A stretch of 64,000 nt of DNA, from the NCBI GenBank assembly GCA_022559845.1, contig CM040118.1:161158331-161222330 (forward strand), given 5' to 3'. A model generated the notes under the pieces. That model did not search any database. It saw nothing but the letters and a program-made list of their open reading frames with translations, and had not been told where the DNA came from. This DNA is from Amorphophallus konjac. Lineage: Eukaryota > Streptophyta > Magnoliopsida > Alismatales > Araceae. Every line of letters starts with the position of its first letter. Position 1 is the stretch's first letter. Shown in pieces: positions 43,923 to 56,766 of the stretch. A program made the translations under genes and the position numbers.

Positions 43923-46683
43923 CGTCTGCTTTGCAAGGGAGCAGAGCGAACTGAAAAGTAGATACCAAAGTGTGATGAGACACGCAATCAACATCACTTG
44001 ATGAGAATTAAATCAACAGTTCAAGATGATGCAATTTCGAGAAATTCAATGAAATCAACAATGTTTGGATAAAAGAGGGAGTGTGCACGCGGGCACGAAG
44101 GAGATAAAAGAAGATGATCAACTTCCAGCGCGGTGGAAGTACCCCTATGTCACAAACATGTAGGTTTCACCATTGGGGAGCGGTTACCAGCCAGTGTGGA
44201 CCTGCTGCAGCCAAGGTGGATCAAGGGAAATGACTGAAATAAGAGGATAGAAATCCAAACAAGGAGCTTTCGAGAAAATGACCCAAAACAGCGACAAAAC
44301 GAACTGAGGATTCCATTCAGCAATGAATATCTCAAATCTGGAAAGATTAAGATCAATTCGACTCTCTAATCAGCTTATCAGAATGATTTTTCCACATTGA
44401 TTCAAAGTCCTATATGAATGCATGCTGGGTTTAAAAGGAAAAATTAAAACAAATGAAAATATAAGATAATCAAGGATAATATTGTTAAGCTGCCCAGACT
44501 GGGTCAAGAAACTGATTTCGCGAGCTGATACTAAGCCGAGGCCCGTTTATCCGCGCATCAACTCGTAAAAGGGAACCATTATCCCCAATCTCGGACGGCT
44601 CAACGGCCTATCCGTATGACTAAGACTCCTCTGGAATCATCATTATTTTTGATTGAGGGGAACTCAAATTCTAGATTTACCAAAGCCACAAGGTCCTTGA
44701 TATAATCTAATAGCGTATGTAACATATAGTAAGAATGCATACAGGGGGGATGGTGATAGCAATGAGCATGGGGGAACTGGGAGATGAGATGCAAGCACCG
44801 TGGGACTTGGATGGTGATGCCCAGTCGGTGGGACCAAGAGCTTCTTATCCTGCGCTCAAAATTTCATTAGCCAAGATATAAATAACAAGCAATGAATAAT
44901 GCATTTAAGCATAGCAAGCATAGAATGAATCAAAGCATGAAAGCATTGAATAGCATGAAAATATAGTATGTATCAAAGCATCAATAGCATGTATGTATCA
45001 TATCATGAATAGCATTCAAGCGTGCACAACGTGAAAGGCATGAATAGCATCATTGTTTGTTGTTTGCCATGAGGATGACAATCTTGGCATGCGAGATTGA
45101 GATTTTGTGATCAGGATCAAGTAATGCCCAGTGGCAGAGTGATCAAGTGAAATCAACAGGAGTTTACTAAAAGATTTTGGAAATGAATGATCAATAGAGA
45201 GATGATAATCAGGAGTGTCTATAGTGACGAATCATGATGATATTGGGAAGAATCAAGAGATTGATAGCGGTGAATGGAGAGGACTCATCCCGTGCTCTTG
45301 GTCCTTGCAAAGTTATTGTTCTTGTAAAAACACCATCAGAAAATACAATGCAATTTTTTTAGATTTTGAAATATGCATATTTTTATGGGTTTTTAAAAAA
45401 AAAGATATTCAAATTTTTATGGATTTTAGATAATATTTGAATTTTTTTTGATGTTTTTAGAAAATATTCATTTTTTTGGATTTTGATCAGGAAATATTCA
45501 ATTTTTTGGATTTTGATTTAGACTTTGTTAATGCAGCAGCAAAGGGTGTTTAAACCACTGGCTAGGGGTCATTGTTCCTTCCCTTTTCGCTAAAAACTGC
45601 CCAAAGTTGGGTGTGCATTGAAGGGTGGCGCCCTATAACCGACTGCCCTTGATTAACGGTGCTCCTACCAAGGCCATACCCGAGAAACATTCAGTCTTAG
45701 AAGGAGAAAAGAAGAACAATTGGAGATAAGCTTTATGCAGGATGGGAGATGTCGGGACTTGAATTCCTTCCAAGATATTTCCCCTCAAAGAGGTAGTCTA
45801 TTGCGCCGGAGCTTTGTGCCTTTGATTTTTAGACCCTTGACATGCATATGACCAGGGTTTTCCCTGCGGGGACTTTGCCACTCTTGACATGCCATAATTC
45901 ATAATTTTGCTTTTATCGAAATTTTGACTTGATTTTCATAATAACCCTTTTGGCGAGATGTATCATGAAAACTCAAAACTCATATTGATCTTGGGTCAAG
46001 ACTGCCCCTATTTGAGACTCCTCTCGTATTGGGGATTACCCGGATTGGTCATCTCATCCGTCAACCTCTTGCCCCTACACGCGGCCGAGTAAAGAAGAGA
46101 GAAGACTTTCAGGTATACTCCTGGCATGGCCGAAGTAGCAACGGTGTTTTTACCAAAGAGCCGGCTAAGGACGCCGTGAAGTGTATGCGGTGCCCAGCTA
46201 AGGGTTGCTCTTAACAAGCAGGGAGAGAACATCGGACTCGCAGCGCGGGGTTCTTATTAACCAAAGGTGCCGCAGAAGCAAGCCTAAAGACTCTTTTGAC
46301 AGTGATTTAGTAAAGATAAAGATACGACTTAGGATAAAGGTTTAAAACACCACTTTTAATCTTGTTAAGAAGCACTTCATTTTGAAAATCATGCGTAAAG
46401 CAATGAGATAATGATATCATAAAGATGCATACTTACGCCAATATGTTACCTTGCGATCTTTGTTGAAGCAGCTGTCAGAGGCGAGGTTGATCATCGTGGG
46501 ATAGTCCTCTTAGGCAGATAAAAAGATTGGAAGCCGAGGTTTGAAGTGGCTTAACAAGAAGGAGTGGTAGTTAGACCAGACCCAGATGAATAAGGAGAAA
46601 AGGAAGAGAGGTGAGGGCTAGAACTCCCTCGCTAAGGTGTGGAGACCCTGATCACATGAAAGGTCTACAGAAGAAGCGGAGAA
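43923..46683 (-). other. E1 noncoding 3' internal region
   Basis: No gene is recognised. The region parallels 58756-61442 of E3. It includes GCAT-rich simple stretches (44880-45060) and an AT-rich run of TTTTTGGATTTTGATCAGG-like repeats (45340-45510). Confidence 0.6.
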
Positions 46684-49600
46684 TTAGAAGGAGGAGTGAG
46701 GACTAAAGTCTCGAAAGCAGTGAGAGAATGGGCAGATGCCCAAGGCAGTGGATGTGGAAGAAGTTGGGTCGGACCCAGGATTAGGGGGAATCGGAAAAAG
46801 AAATTGATAGATGGAAAGAGGTAGATCCGGAGGGTCTGGGAGTAAAGGAGGAGAATCGTGATAGGAGGAATCATCCGGAGGCTCCGGAGGGATAAAATAT
46901 CGAAGGACGCGGTGCCCAGGGAAGAAATAGGGAAAAAGATGATGGAAAAGGAGGAAGAAAATGAAGGATGTGATGTCCCGGAGGAGCAAAAAGATGAATC
47001 GGAAGAAAGATGGAGGGTCCGGAGGTTCCGGAGGAATGAGATGTCAAGGGACACGGTGCCCAGGGAAGAGTGGATGAAAAGGATCAGGAGGGTCCGGAGG
47101 TTTCGGAGGGAAATATCGAGGGACGCGTTACCCTCGGAATGGAAAAAGATGATAGAAAAGGAAGAAAAGAATGAAGGACATGATGTCCCGGAGAAGCAAG
47201 AGGATGAATTGGAGGAAAGATGGAAGGTCCGGAAGTTCCGGGGGTAGAAAATGGAAAGGGGCGTCATGCCCAAGGGATTGAGAGAGGGGTGAAGGATCTG
47301 GAGGTTCCGGAGGAGGAAGATAGAAAAGGGCGCGATGCCCTGGGAGAAAGTCCGGAGGTTCCGGAGGAAGAAGACGGAAAGGGGCACGATGCCCAGGGAG
47401 AATCAGTAAGAAGCCCAGAAGATCCGGACTTGAGGGTGTGTAGGGGCGCGATGCCCAAAGAGCAGGATCTGGAGGTTTCGGAGGAAGAAGACGGAAAGGG
47501 GCGCGATGCCCTGGGAGAAGAGAAAGATCCGGAGGTTCCGGAATAGTGGAATCAGAAGGGGCGTCATGCCCTAAGAGGAGGGAAAAAACACCTGGAGGTT
47601 CCAGGGAAATAGCAAGAAAGGGGATGCGATGCCCCAGGGAGAGTGGATTAGAAGAGGATGAAGATGGGAAATGCGGAAGATCCGGAGGTTCCGGAAGGCG
47701 GGTAAGACACGGGTTTGGAAACCCGGGAAAGAAGAAGTGCCAATGTATGCGAGTGCAATGCAACAGATGCGATGAATGTATGGATGCGACAGAATGCATG
47801 AGATGTAAAGAATATGAAGAACAAGAAGGGCGAGAGGATGAGATCCTCCTCCTTACCCCTGGAGTGGCCCATGTGGATGGCGTTGAATGGAAGGTGGGTA
47901 GAATAGTGGAAAGCCCTTTGACACCAAGGTAACTGCCCCTCCATGGCAGTGAAAGTGTATAGCCAATTGGCCCAATGGATGAAGCTTCAATGGTAAGTGA
48001 CAACTCTCTTGGAGAGTGGAAAGCAATAGTGTGAGAGAGTTGGAAAGTTGGGATAGGAAACATCGTGTTGCCCAAGGATTATAGCGTATGAAGAATATTG
48101 ATCAAGATGGGCGTTCGTCCCTTGTATGGAAGAAACAGTTCAAGATTTGAAAGTTGGAACAAGGGGTGCCCTGCCCGGCCCTTGGGCACAAACTTATACG
48201 GCATCAACGCTTGGCATTCTCTTCTAGTGAGCAGTGGCGGGGACTCGGCCTCTTCAACCATGCTTGGCACAACAACCCAGATTGGCATCCGGCAAATAAA
48301 CTCTTGCATCTTGAACAGCATGGCCATGGCCAAATCTTTCTTTCCCGGCTCTTGATCATCTTCGGCACAAGTATTTACAGAAGGACGCCCGTTCCGAGTA
48401 GTAAAGGGGGGTGAAGCGGAGGCGGAAGGTTCCATGGATGGTGGAGGTGAAAGGGTGAGTGGAAGCAAAGGTTCAGACACGTCGAGCTTCTCCCTTTGCT
48501 CGGAAGTAGTCGGGGTTGGCTCGAGTGCAAAAAAGGGTGAACCTTGCTCAGGACTAGCCACAGGTAAGGGTAAAGGGTTAAGTAATGGGGTAGGGGTCAT
48601 AGGCATAGTGAACGGCTGAGGTGGCGAACAAAGAGGAGGTGTAATGGAAGGCTTGGCGGAGACTGGCGTAATGTAGGGTAATGGAGGTTCGGTGGAGGCC
48701 GGTGGAGTGGAGGCTATTGGAGTGGTTACGGGAGGGGTGAACGGAGAAGGTTTAGTGTGTTGAAAATGCCGGATGGGGCGAGAGGTGTTAGGGATAGGAG
48801 ACATGTCTTGGTGCAACGACATGGGTGATTGGAGTATTGACCCATCGTCGTAACACCAATTAGTCTCATAAACGGGGAATGCGTTGGGGACGGTGACTTC
48901 GTCCTGAGCAGGGGGTTCATCAAGCGGTAGTGGAGGGAGAGGGAAGCGAAGGAAACTCGGAAGGGGTGCCTGCATAGCTTCATCATTGTGCGCCTCAGAT
49001 TCTTCAATTGCCGATTCTTCATCAGCCGGTTCAAGTGGACACCGTAGTGGAGGTGTATATGTGGGTGGAGGAGTGTAATGGTATTGTGAATGTGGAGATG
49101 GAGGGCCATATGAATGAATGGGGTGAATGGGTGGAGGGCGGACAGTGTCCACTTGAACGTTGAAATCTGTCGGCTCTTGCTTGCTTGAAATGCCGATGCT
49201 GTAATCGTCTCTCCTGTCCTTCCAATCTTTCTCCATCTTTGTAATGTCGTTCAGAGCGGTGTGGAGGGGATTGACTGGAGTAGGAGGAGCGGGCCGTGGG
49301 CTCGTAACCCTCTTTAATTGTTCCTCCAAAAAAGTGACTTTGTCGAAAAGCGTTTGTTGGAGGGGTGAGACCTGAGCAACAGGGGGTTGGCAGGGCCTTG
49401 AAGGAGGGGCCGCATAAAAAGGCCGTGGAGGGGGATTAATGGGATGACCCATAGAAGAACCCAGACGGGCCGGGTTGCAAGGAATAAATGGGCCTTGGGG
49501 CCGTGATGGAGGAGGAATAGAAGGAGGCGGGCATTGGACCACCCGAGGAGTAGTGTGAATAGGAGATGGGTGATGGGCCACCCGAGTATGAATGTGAATA

Positions 49601-50112
49601 GAAGAAGGAAGTGGGTGATGGGCCACCCGCATAGGATTGGAAGGAGGATGAGAGGAATGAGATGCACCCTCAACAACGGCCTTAAGAGCTTGGATTTGTT
49701 GAGGGGTGAGATGATCTAATGCATGCAAGATCTGGGAGACCTTCTCATCGTTGGGAGGAGACGGTCCCGTAGGAGTAGTGGCTCGCGATTGAGGCGAGGG
49801 ACCATGAGATTGGATATTGCCCATGGGTCGAGCAAAACCATAAGAATGAGGACGTGGTCCTTTGAAAATATGGTGAGAATGATGTTGAACATGTTGAGAC
49901 TGAGGATTGCAAGATGTGCTAGGTTGTGCATCCTCATTAATGCATTTAAGATTAAACATGTTACTTTGTCTATCAAGGTAAGCCATTATACAATCAAAGT
50001 TTAAGCAAAATAATTTGCAAAGAAGCACACAAGTTGGAATGGTTACCCTTGATTTCTTTTGTTTGATCCTTGGTGAATTAAAGATTTTATGCAAATTGAT
50101 ATAATCACTCAA
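46684..50112 (-). pseudogene. E1 proline-rich protein with PPEPPD repeats
   Basis: The first open stretch runs from 50112 to 48079 (677 codons). The better start may be the Met at about 49986 (MAYLDRQSNMFNLKC). A short helical motif (SQILHALDHLTPQQIQALKA) is followed by a Pro/His/Ser-rich body and a segment shared with E3 ([14 protein letters not shown]). In-frame stops at 48079, 47128 and about 47043 separate the repeat-rich C-terminal part, built on an 18-residue [22 protein letters not shown] unit, from the rest. The frame ends at 46684 with the same C-terminus as E3 ([10 protein letters not shown]). I recognise no family. It may be a divergent structural (gag-like) protein. Confidence 0.6.
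46880..47720. repeat. Minisatellite inside the E1 protein region
   Basis: Units of about 54 bp carry GGCGCGATGCCC and GTCCGGAGGTTCCGGAGGA. They are degenerate, and the same array is in E3 at 61620-62340. Plus-strand frames here are by-products of the repeat. Confidence 0.85.
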
Positions 50113-50952
50113 GGGGTGAACCTAGTTTCAAATGTGGTTTAACTCCGGTGCCAACTAGGAACACTCTCTCACCATGTATAGGCCAACTAAACCCGGTACT
50201 TCAAAGGGTACAACCTGCCCGGCGTCCGTGAGGGAATCCACGGGTGCGGGGACTTACGGAGGCTTGGTTTAGGAATTTCCGATCCAAAGAGACGGAATGC
50301 TCAATAGAGGGTCCTTCCTTCACCAAGAGGGGGTGTGGATCCTAACAATGTGAGAAGGTCTCTCAACCAAAAGCAAATGATGAATGTAGAATCATATATG
50401 CAATAGATGGATGTAATAAACAGATGAATGTAAGCAGAAGACAACCGATAAGTCACTGTGACACACAGGAAAGAGACGCCCCGGAGTGCGGCGTCAATTC
50501 TGTAAAAGGCGCCTCTGCCAGGGGCGCTTAATAAACAAGAGGCGCCCAGAATGTTGGGCGTCAATTCTGCACGGGACAAAAGGAACACCCTGGCAGAAGA
50601 CGTTAAATAGGAAAACGCGCCCTGAGTGAAGGCGTTACTCACTAGAAACACGCCTCTGAAAGGGGCGCCAATTCTTCTGTCCCCAGAAACAGAGTTAAAT
50701 ACCAATATGAAAGGAGACAAAGACACTCACAATCACAATAAAATCATGGCAATCGACCACCAAAAGGAATATAGCATGCTCATCATCATTTTTTTTATAT
50801 ATAAATGGAATTTCTAAAAATCTATCAAACCAACCAATCACTTAAGGGAGTGTGCTACGTGGAGCACAAAAGGAGATGCACCGTGGGTGCAAAAGGGAGA
50901 TGGCACACGTGGGTGCCCAAGGGAAAGGGTAATCAAAAGAAAAACAAAAGGG
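50113..50952 (-). other. E1 leader between primer site and frame
   Basis: Noncoding. At 50464-50680 there are six GACGCC/GGCGTC-type hairpin units like those in the LTR. Around 50180-50330 is GC-richer unique sequence. Confidence 0.6.
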
Positions 50953-50970
50953 GTCCCACCGTGATCGCCA
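50953..50970 (-). other. E1 primer-binding site
   Basis: TGGCGATCACGGTGGGAC lies on minus, three bases (AAT) after the LTR end. It is similar in start and end to the E4 site at 25551-25568. Confidence 0.72.
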
Positions 50971-50973
50971 ATT

Positions 50974-52757
50974 TGTGCATCATGATAAATCCACTTAGAA
51001 CAATTATAAAAATAAAAATAAGCATGCACGAGGTGCTAATAAGGAGTGTGATCGCCAGAGACGCGAGGGCCTCAAAAATATAAATAATAATATGGAGGGA
51101 TCGCGAATATAAATACCTCAAAAGGAAGCGGGGAATTGTGAGTCCTTTCCTTCTCTTCCAATCGGCCGGCCGATGAAGAGAGTTCCTCTTATTGATTACC
51201 CTTGCAAAATTAACAAACACCAATAGAAGACTGGATTAGAACCAAGGTGAGTGTAGCATCAAATTCATATACAGATGAGCATGAAATATCCTGTGCAAGA
51301 ACACACCTTGTGGGTGTTGGCCCTTAAACCCCTATGCAAAAGGGTATGGGAGAATATATGATGAATGATGTGCAAAGAATAATAAGAAGTGTGCAACGCG
51401 ATTGCACTGTTGAAGGTTCTCAACGTGGTTGAGAATAAAGAGATATTAACAGAGAGATGAATATGATGAATGTATATGCATGCATGCAAATAAAAGAAAG
51501 AAGAATTCGACAGATAGAAGAGCATGTGCTTCTCGGCTTAGATGCTCGATGAGGAGGGAGACTCCTTCGATCAGATGAGAACAATAAACGCAGGGAACTT
51601 CCTCCTTTGCCAAGAAGCAGCAGCAGCGTCCTGTAAGAGAAGAAGAAGAAAGAAAAACCAAAAAAACTGGAACCAGAATCCGAAACTTCGAACAGAGCCA
51701 CAGAGCCCTATTTAAAGAGTTCAAAAATAGATTTGGAAAGGATCAGATCAAGCAATAGCCATAGGAAGCAAGGACTCCAATTCCCTTATCAACGAAGTGA
51801 TCAAATAGGGAAGGGACTCTCTGTAGGAAAGGAGGCGTTCAAACAGGATTCTGAAGTTAAAGATGACCCAGCTCAGGGCATCAATTCTGAAATTGATGAC
51901 CCTCACGAGGGCATTAATTCAAAACACGCCTGGCGAGAAGGCGTCAATTCCAGATTCATTTTTTAGAAATAAAAACCTCCCTGTATTTGAAAATTGAAAG
52001 ACGCCCGAACTAAATGCGTTAATTAAAAACGCACCCTACCAAGGGGCGTTAATCAAGATGAAAAATCAGCCAAAAGAGTATGGACGACTGTTGATTCGGG
52101 CGTCAATTTAAATGACGTCCGAATCAAGGTCGTTAATTCAAAATATTCAAAACAGGGTCATTTTTCATTTCTTAATATTATTTTCCCATTTTTTAGGTGG
52201 AGGTGCATCTAACTGTGCTGATTCTAATGACTATTTTTTCGTATTTTTCTGACACCCTGAAGGCCACCAAATCACCCTTGGAAGAGGGTTAAAAATAATA
52301 TTAAAAAATTCAATTTGAAATTGACGCCCTCAAAAATGTCGTTATTTCCAATTTTTTTGATTTTTATTTTATTTAAAATTAAAATAACGTCCCATTCTTG
52401 GTCGTTAATTTCAAAAAAATCCGACAAATGCTCGAAAAAATCTAGAAAAATGGGAATTTGAGTGCAATTGACGCCTGATGGAAGTGACATCAATTTTCTT
52501 TTTATTTTCTTTTAATTTTCCTAAAAATGAAATGACGTCCTTCTTCAAGTCGTTAATTCGAAAAAATTCCTAAAAATAGAGAAAAATGCCCAGAAAATCC
52601 AGAAAAATAGGGAAAAATAAGAAAAGGGAGAAAAAAGGGAGAAATCTAAGAAAAGTGAGAAAACCCATTCAAATAAAATTGATTTGAGGGTCAAATTGGG
52701 GCATTACAAGGTAATATGAGATGCACTCACAGTAACGTCAATTTTGGCGTGTCTACA
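50974..52757 (-). repeat. E1 5' LTR
   Basis: It matches 42152-43907 and is followed on the right by CACAA. The hairpin array is at 51840-52560. A TTTAAATA TATA-like motif (minus strand) lies near 51710. Confidence 0.95.
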
Positions 52758-52762
52758 CACAA

Positions 52763-54434
52763 ATGGGCCCGGGAGGATCGAATTTGGGTTGACGGGCGGC
52801 TTCTCGCATCTCTTCGGCAGCCCCCGAACTTGTGACTGTGGGGCCCACGTGCTGTCCGGAGGGGCCGTGAGGGGCCCGGTGGCACCACTGTGGTGGGGTT
52901 ACTTGGGAAGCATTCCCTGGGCTGGCGGCACGCTGGAACGTCGACCGGCGGCCGGGCGACTCCGTTCGGCACCGGTCGGAATAACCGGCCACGGATCTGC
53001 CGGTTCTGTTTTCCGACGCGCGCTCCGGCGAGAACGTACGCTGCGATCAGCCCCGATGTCGGATCGACACGAAACTGGCGCCGTTGGAAAGCTCTCTGGA
53101 AGTACTTCAACCTAAGCCTGCAGATCGGACCTGGATCTGCACGGATCTGGGCTTTATTGAATTTTTGAGTTCCTGTTGTATAGTAGCTGAACTCTCAGAT
53201 TAACAGGGAACTTGTCTGAGAACTGCCGTTGACCGCGAGGTAGATGTCCGATATAGCTCCTGAGCTCTTCACAAAAGTTATAGGATTTTGAACAAGGAAG
53301 ATGGAAATATTTTTTGTGGACTGATTGGAGGTGGCTACGAATTGATATGATATTTGTACTGGACAGAGGTCAGATCTGGAAACAGGTTGATAGCACTGTA
53401 GATGGCTCTGAAAATGAATTTTGAAAAATGGATGGAAGGCTGATAAAAAATGAGGAAAATTTGTGGAGTGAGGGGACGGTGGACAGAACTCCCAGTAAAA
53501 TTGGGAGGGTTTGGAAAAATCAATAAGATGGTCGGAGGGGGGGATTATAGGGGTGCTGTCACACAGATCTGAAACTGAACAGAATTGGGAAACAGAAACA
53601 CACGAAATTTGAAAAATAGTAAATGATGGAATTTGGACGGGAGTTTTTTTGTGGTGGTGGGGATTGAAGATAGGAACACACCATAAAATTTTCAGATCAA
53701 GAAGAACTCGGGGCTGACTGCAGAATTTCGTGGAAGGGGCTGCTGTTGGCTGAAGATAGAACTTCGACGGTGGCTCGATGGCGGTCCGATGGCGGCACGA
53801 ACGGCGGCGGCACAGATCACAACCAGAGATTGAGGGGAGGGGATAGAGATGAAACCACTCTAGAATTGGGGGTTGGAGGAGATGAAACCAGGGGGAGAGG
53901 GCTGGGGGTGCAATATGCTCCTTGGCATTCAACAATTTTCTCTTCATTAATGCCAACAAATGGAAAATACAACCTTTTATATGCTATGTATCTAATCAAA
54001 TGTAGACCCTTGGATCTAGGGATGGGGAATGGACGGCTGGGATGAAGTGTGAATAACACACTCAAAAATAATAAAATAATAAGGGGAGGGGCGCCCCCTT
54101 GACCAAGAGGGGACAAGTTGGAATGGTAGGTAGCCTACCTTGGAAAATTTACCCCCTTTGTCTCCCATGTGGTCAATTGGCATTCAACCCTTCTAGATGG
54201 CCACCTAAGATGGTTGACCAGCCCCACATGAATGACATGGACCAATGGGAAAGGTCTGAGGGCCCCCTTGCTGGTCCTACTGGTAAATTACATAGAAACC
54301 CATACAATCCGTGGGAATGACGCATTGGCTTACAAAGCCGTACAATTGTGCATATACTTTCCCATGGATATACAAATAAACTAAAGGACATAAATGCAAA
54401 ATAAAATGTACATGCTCGGCGTCGATTCCCATCA
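52763..54434 (-). repeat. E2 3' LTR, main portion
   Basis: On minus it starts TGATGGGAATCGACGCC at 54434, straight after GGGGAGAGT, and contains GCATATAAAAGG (TATA box near 53980). It breaks off at the E1 insertion. With 41721-42151 the LTR is about 2.1 kb, close to that of E0. Frames within (53195-53959, 52727-53110) look like noncoding leader sequence. Confidence 0.82.
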
Positions 54435-56766
54435 ACTCTCCCCGGGTGGGAGGAACTCGACCCCGTCGAGTAGGGGTATGGATGCTCGAGTACTCCGGCG
54501 GTTCCGTCACCGTGCCAAGTAGCGCGGGTATGCTCCACTCCAAGTGACCGTCACCTGCTCATTCCATATATACTCGATATGCACAAGCTGCTATAGTCTA
54601 GAGGTGGACACTCCGGGTGGGGCACTCTCAAAGGGGAAGTGGCGGCTCAAAGACTCACTAGGAATCATCACTGAGTCCCTGTAGGTGACTAGATCCGGGT
54701 GTAGATATAGAACCGATCCCATACTCATCGAGCGAGTCCACTCACCTCTTACTCATAAGAGATCGACAACGAGCTTACACAAGACACATGTAGACTCACC
54801 ATGCACTAACACACATATGCAAACCACACAAATAAGAAATAGACTCATGCATGACTCTAGACAAATCTATAGTTAGTCCGACCCGTACATGGATGACGGC
54901 GGACCAGGACACCCGAACGTATGCCATGCATGCATCTGACGTAACCGGTGGTTGACATCATGCGGAAATCCTAGACCTCCTAAGGTGGGCCATGCATGCA
55001 TATGGGATGTGGATGTGGGAGGACCAGGAGTATTACCCCTAGATGATGGTGTATCTTGTAGGTGTACGGGCTTGGTGGGCATAGATGACCCGGCCCGAGG
55101 GGTAGGAGTGTGATAGTGGACTCCCTCTAAGAAGTGAAGTATATATGGAGGGTCTAAGGATCCACTAGGGAGTGGGTCAAAGGGATCAACGAAGGTATGA
55201 CCCCTTGTGGTGGGTTCCCACAAGTCACGGTCCCACGTGTAGAAGTTTTGAAGGTGTGGATAGTCACCTTCTTGAATTGTGACGGGTGGGACGGGGATCG
55301 TAGGCAAGAAGTATGATTCCTCCCTCGGACAAAAGGGTATGAATTCGGGCTCGTCCGGTAGCGGGAGAAGTAGAAGAACGTCCGTGGTGACTCAACCCAC
55401 GGTGCACTCGGAGGTAATGGACCTGAAGGTCGGATGGGTGAAGCTAAGACTAGCGGGTTGGTCAAAGCCTCGCGCCAAAAGATGCGTCAGCTTCCATTGT
55501 GAATCTAATCCCATGACAAGATCGTCCAATGTGTCAACATGGTGACTAGATCAAAATGTGGTATGGAAGGAGTTGACCGGCACTAAAGGGAGGATGGGGT
55601 CCATGGATGGAAAGGGAGGTGGGACCAAGCCATCCTTGAGCCAACTAAAAAGTGGCTCAGCGATGTATAGTGTACCCGTTAGAAATACGGGTGGCTCGGG
55701 CCTTGGTGGCTCCAAATGAGATGGTTCCGAATCACGTTCGGACGTAGAGGGTGGTGGCATTGGAGCTCTCGAGGGTGAAGAAGCTCTTATCCTTTCCAAC
55801 AAATCCGAAATCATTTTCTCGAATTCCTCAAAGGAGCGGGTTGGAGTAGGGACCTTAGGGTGGACTCGCTCCTCGTCCCTCGGCCTAGGTGTGGTCCTAG
55901 GCTCGGCTATAAGCGGGGCTTCCACTCGGTTGGAGGTACTTGAGTGGGTTGGGATGGGGGTGCCAAGGGGAGGCTGGTTGGAGGTGACTGGGCGGGCTAC
56001 TAGATTGGGGTCGCCTTGGTGGGCTTGGACGGCGGTGAAGGGGTGGGATTGGGTAGAGGTGTGGTCCACTTGATGGTGGGTGAGTTGGTGGGGTTGGTGA
56101 GTGGTATGACCTCCGTGGTTGGAGGTAGGTGGGCGGGGAAAGTAGACCCTCCTAAGCGCTCTCTTCATTTCCCACCATGACTCGATGGGCCTTAGATTCC
56201 TATCCTCCCTCCAATATTTGATGTCCCTCCATGTTTCGGCGGCTTCACCAAAAAGTCACCTTTTGGCAACATCGACTTGCATGGGCCCATACATATTGTA
56301 CACCTCGAAGTAGTCGTCCATAATGGCTTCCCACTCTAGGTAGTCACCTAGGTCATCGGACCCGTAGAAGTCCCGGGTTTCGGGCCTAGTGGGGTGGTTC
56401 GGGTGGTCCTTCCATTTGAGATAGTATCGCCACCATGGATAAGATCCGGGTGTTTGGTAATCCATGGGACACGGGGAAGCTAGAGGATGGCCATGCCGAC
56501 ACTAGTAGATAAACCAACTAGACAATGGACTACAACCCTAGAGATGACGACCACGACTCGGTACGTGGCGGAGCTAACCGATCCGAAGATCACTCGCGCA
56601 AGTGTGCGGCCTTCCCGATAGGCGTAGCCTAATGTTCAGATAACACCTTTTATATACCGATTAATGGTGTGCAAATGCAACTCCTAAGACCGACTTAGAC
56701 ACTTAGACTTAAACGACTCTCTCTTTTTTTGTGACACCCTAGACTCAACTCGCTCTGATACCAAAT
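54435..56766 (-). pseudogene. E2 gag remnant, linker and chromodomain remnant
   Basis: From the Met at 56465 the frame shows the Ty3/gypsy capsid pattern (YLEWEAIMDDYFEVYNM). An in-frame TGA at 56256-56258 follows, then ESWWEMKRALRRVYFPRP. The next part, to about 55551, is Pro-rich and shares SWL...NSFHTTF with the E0 linker. After further stops, the DPFDPLPS...HYHTP block (54873-55307) again matches E0. At about 54540-54600 a chromodomain start (EQVTVTWSGAYPRYLAR) survives without its end. Unlike E0 it keeps gag and lacks the protease-like region, the integrase C-terminal region being mostly gone. Confidence 0.75.
56746..56763 (-). other. E2 primer-binding site (initiator Met tRNA)
   Basis: On minus, TGGTATCAGAGCGAGTTG follows the LTR end CCGCATCA by three bases. 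The first 12 bases equal those of E0 and E5. Confidence 0.88.

Larger units (their letters stand above)
42152..52757 (-). mobile_element. E1: non-autonomous LTR element with proline-rich protein
   Basis: It is bounded by CACAA on both sides (42147-42151 and 52758-52762). Minus-strand LTRs lie at 50974-52757 (5', 1784 bp) and 42152-43907 (3', 1756 bp), with TGTAGACACGCC...CACA ends. It has a primer site at 50953-50970, a purine tract next to the 3' LTR, and one long broken proline-rich frame. No RT, integrase or protease is seen. E3 is a second member. Confidence 0.93.

Noticed and set aside
53195..53959. 254-codon minus frame in the E2 LTR
   Set aside because: It lies in the transcribed leader part of the LTR, has Ser/Pro/Phe-rich low complexity and no similarity to E0 or gag.
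50974..54434. E1 5' LTR plus E2 LTR as a single long LTR
   Set aside because: The CACAA duplication at 42147-42151 and 52758-52762, and the TGTAGACACGCC terminus at 52757, separate the two elements.
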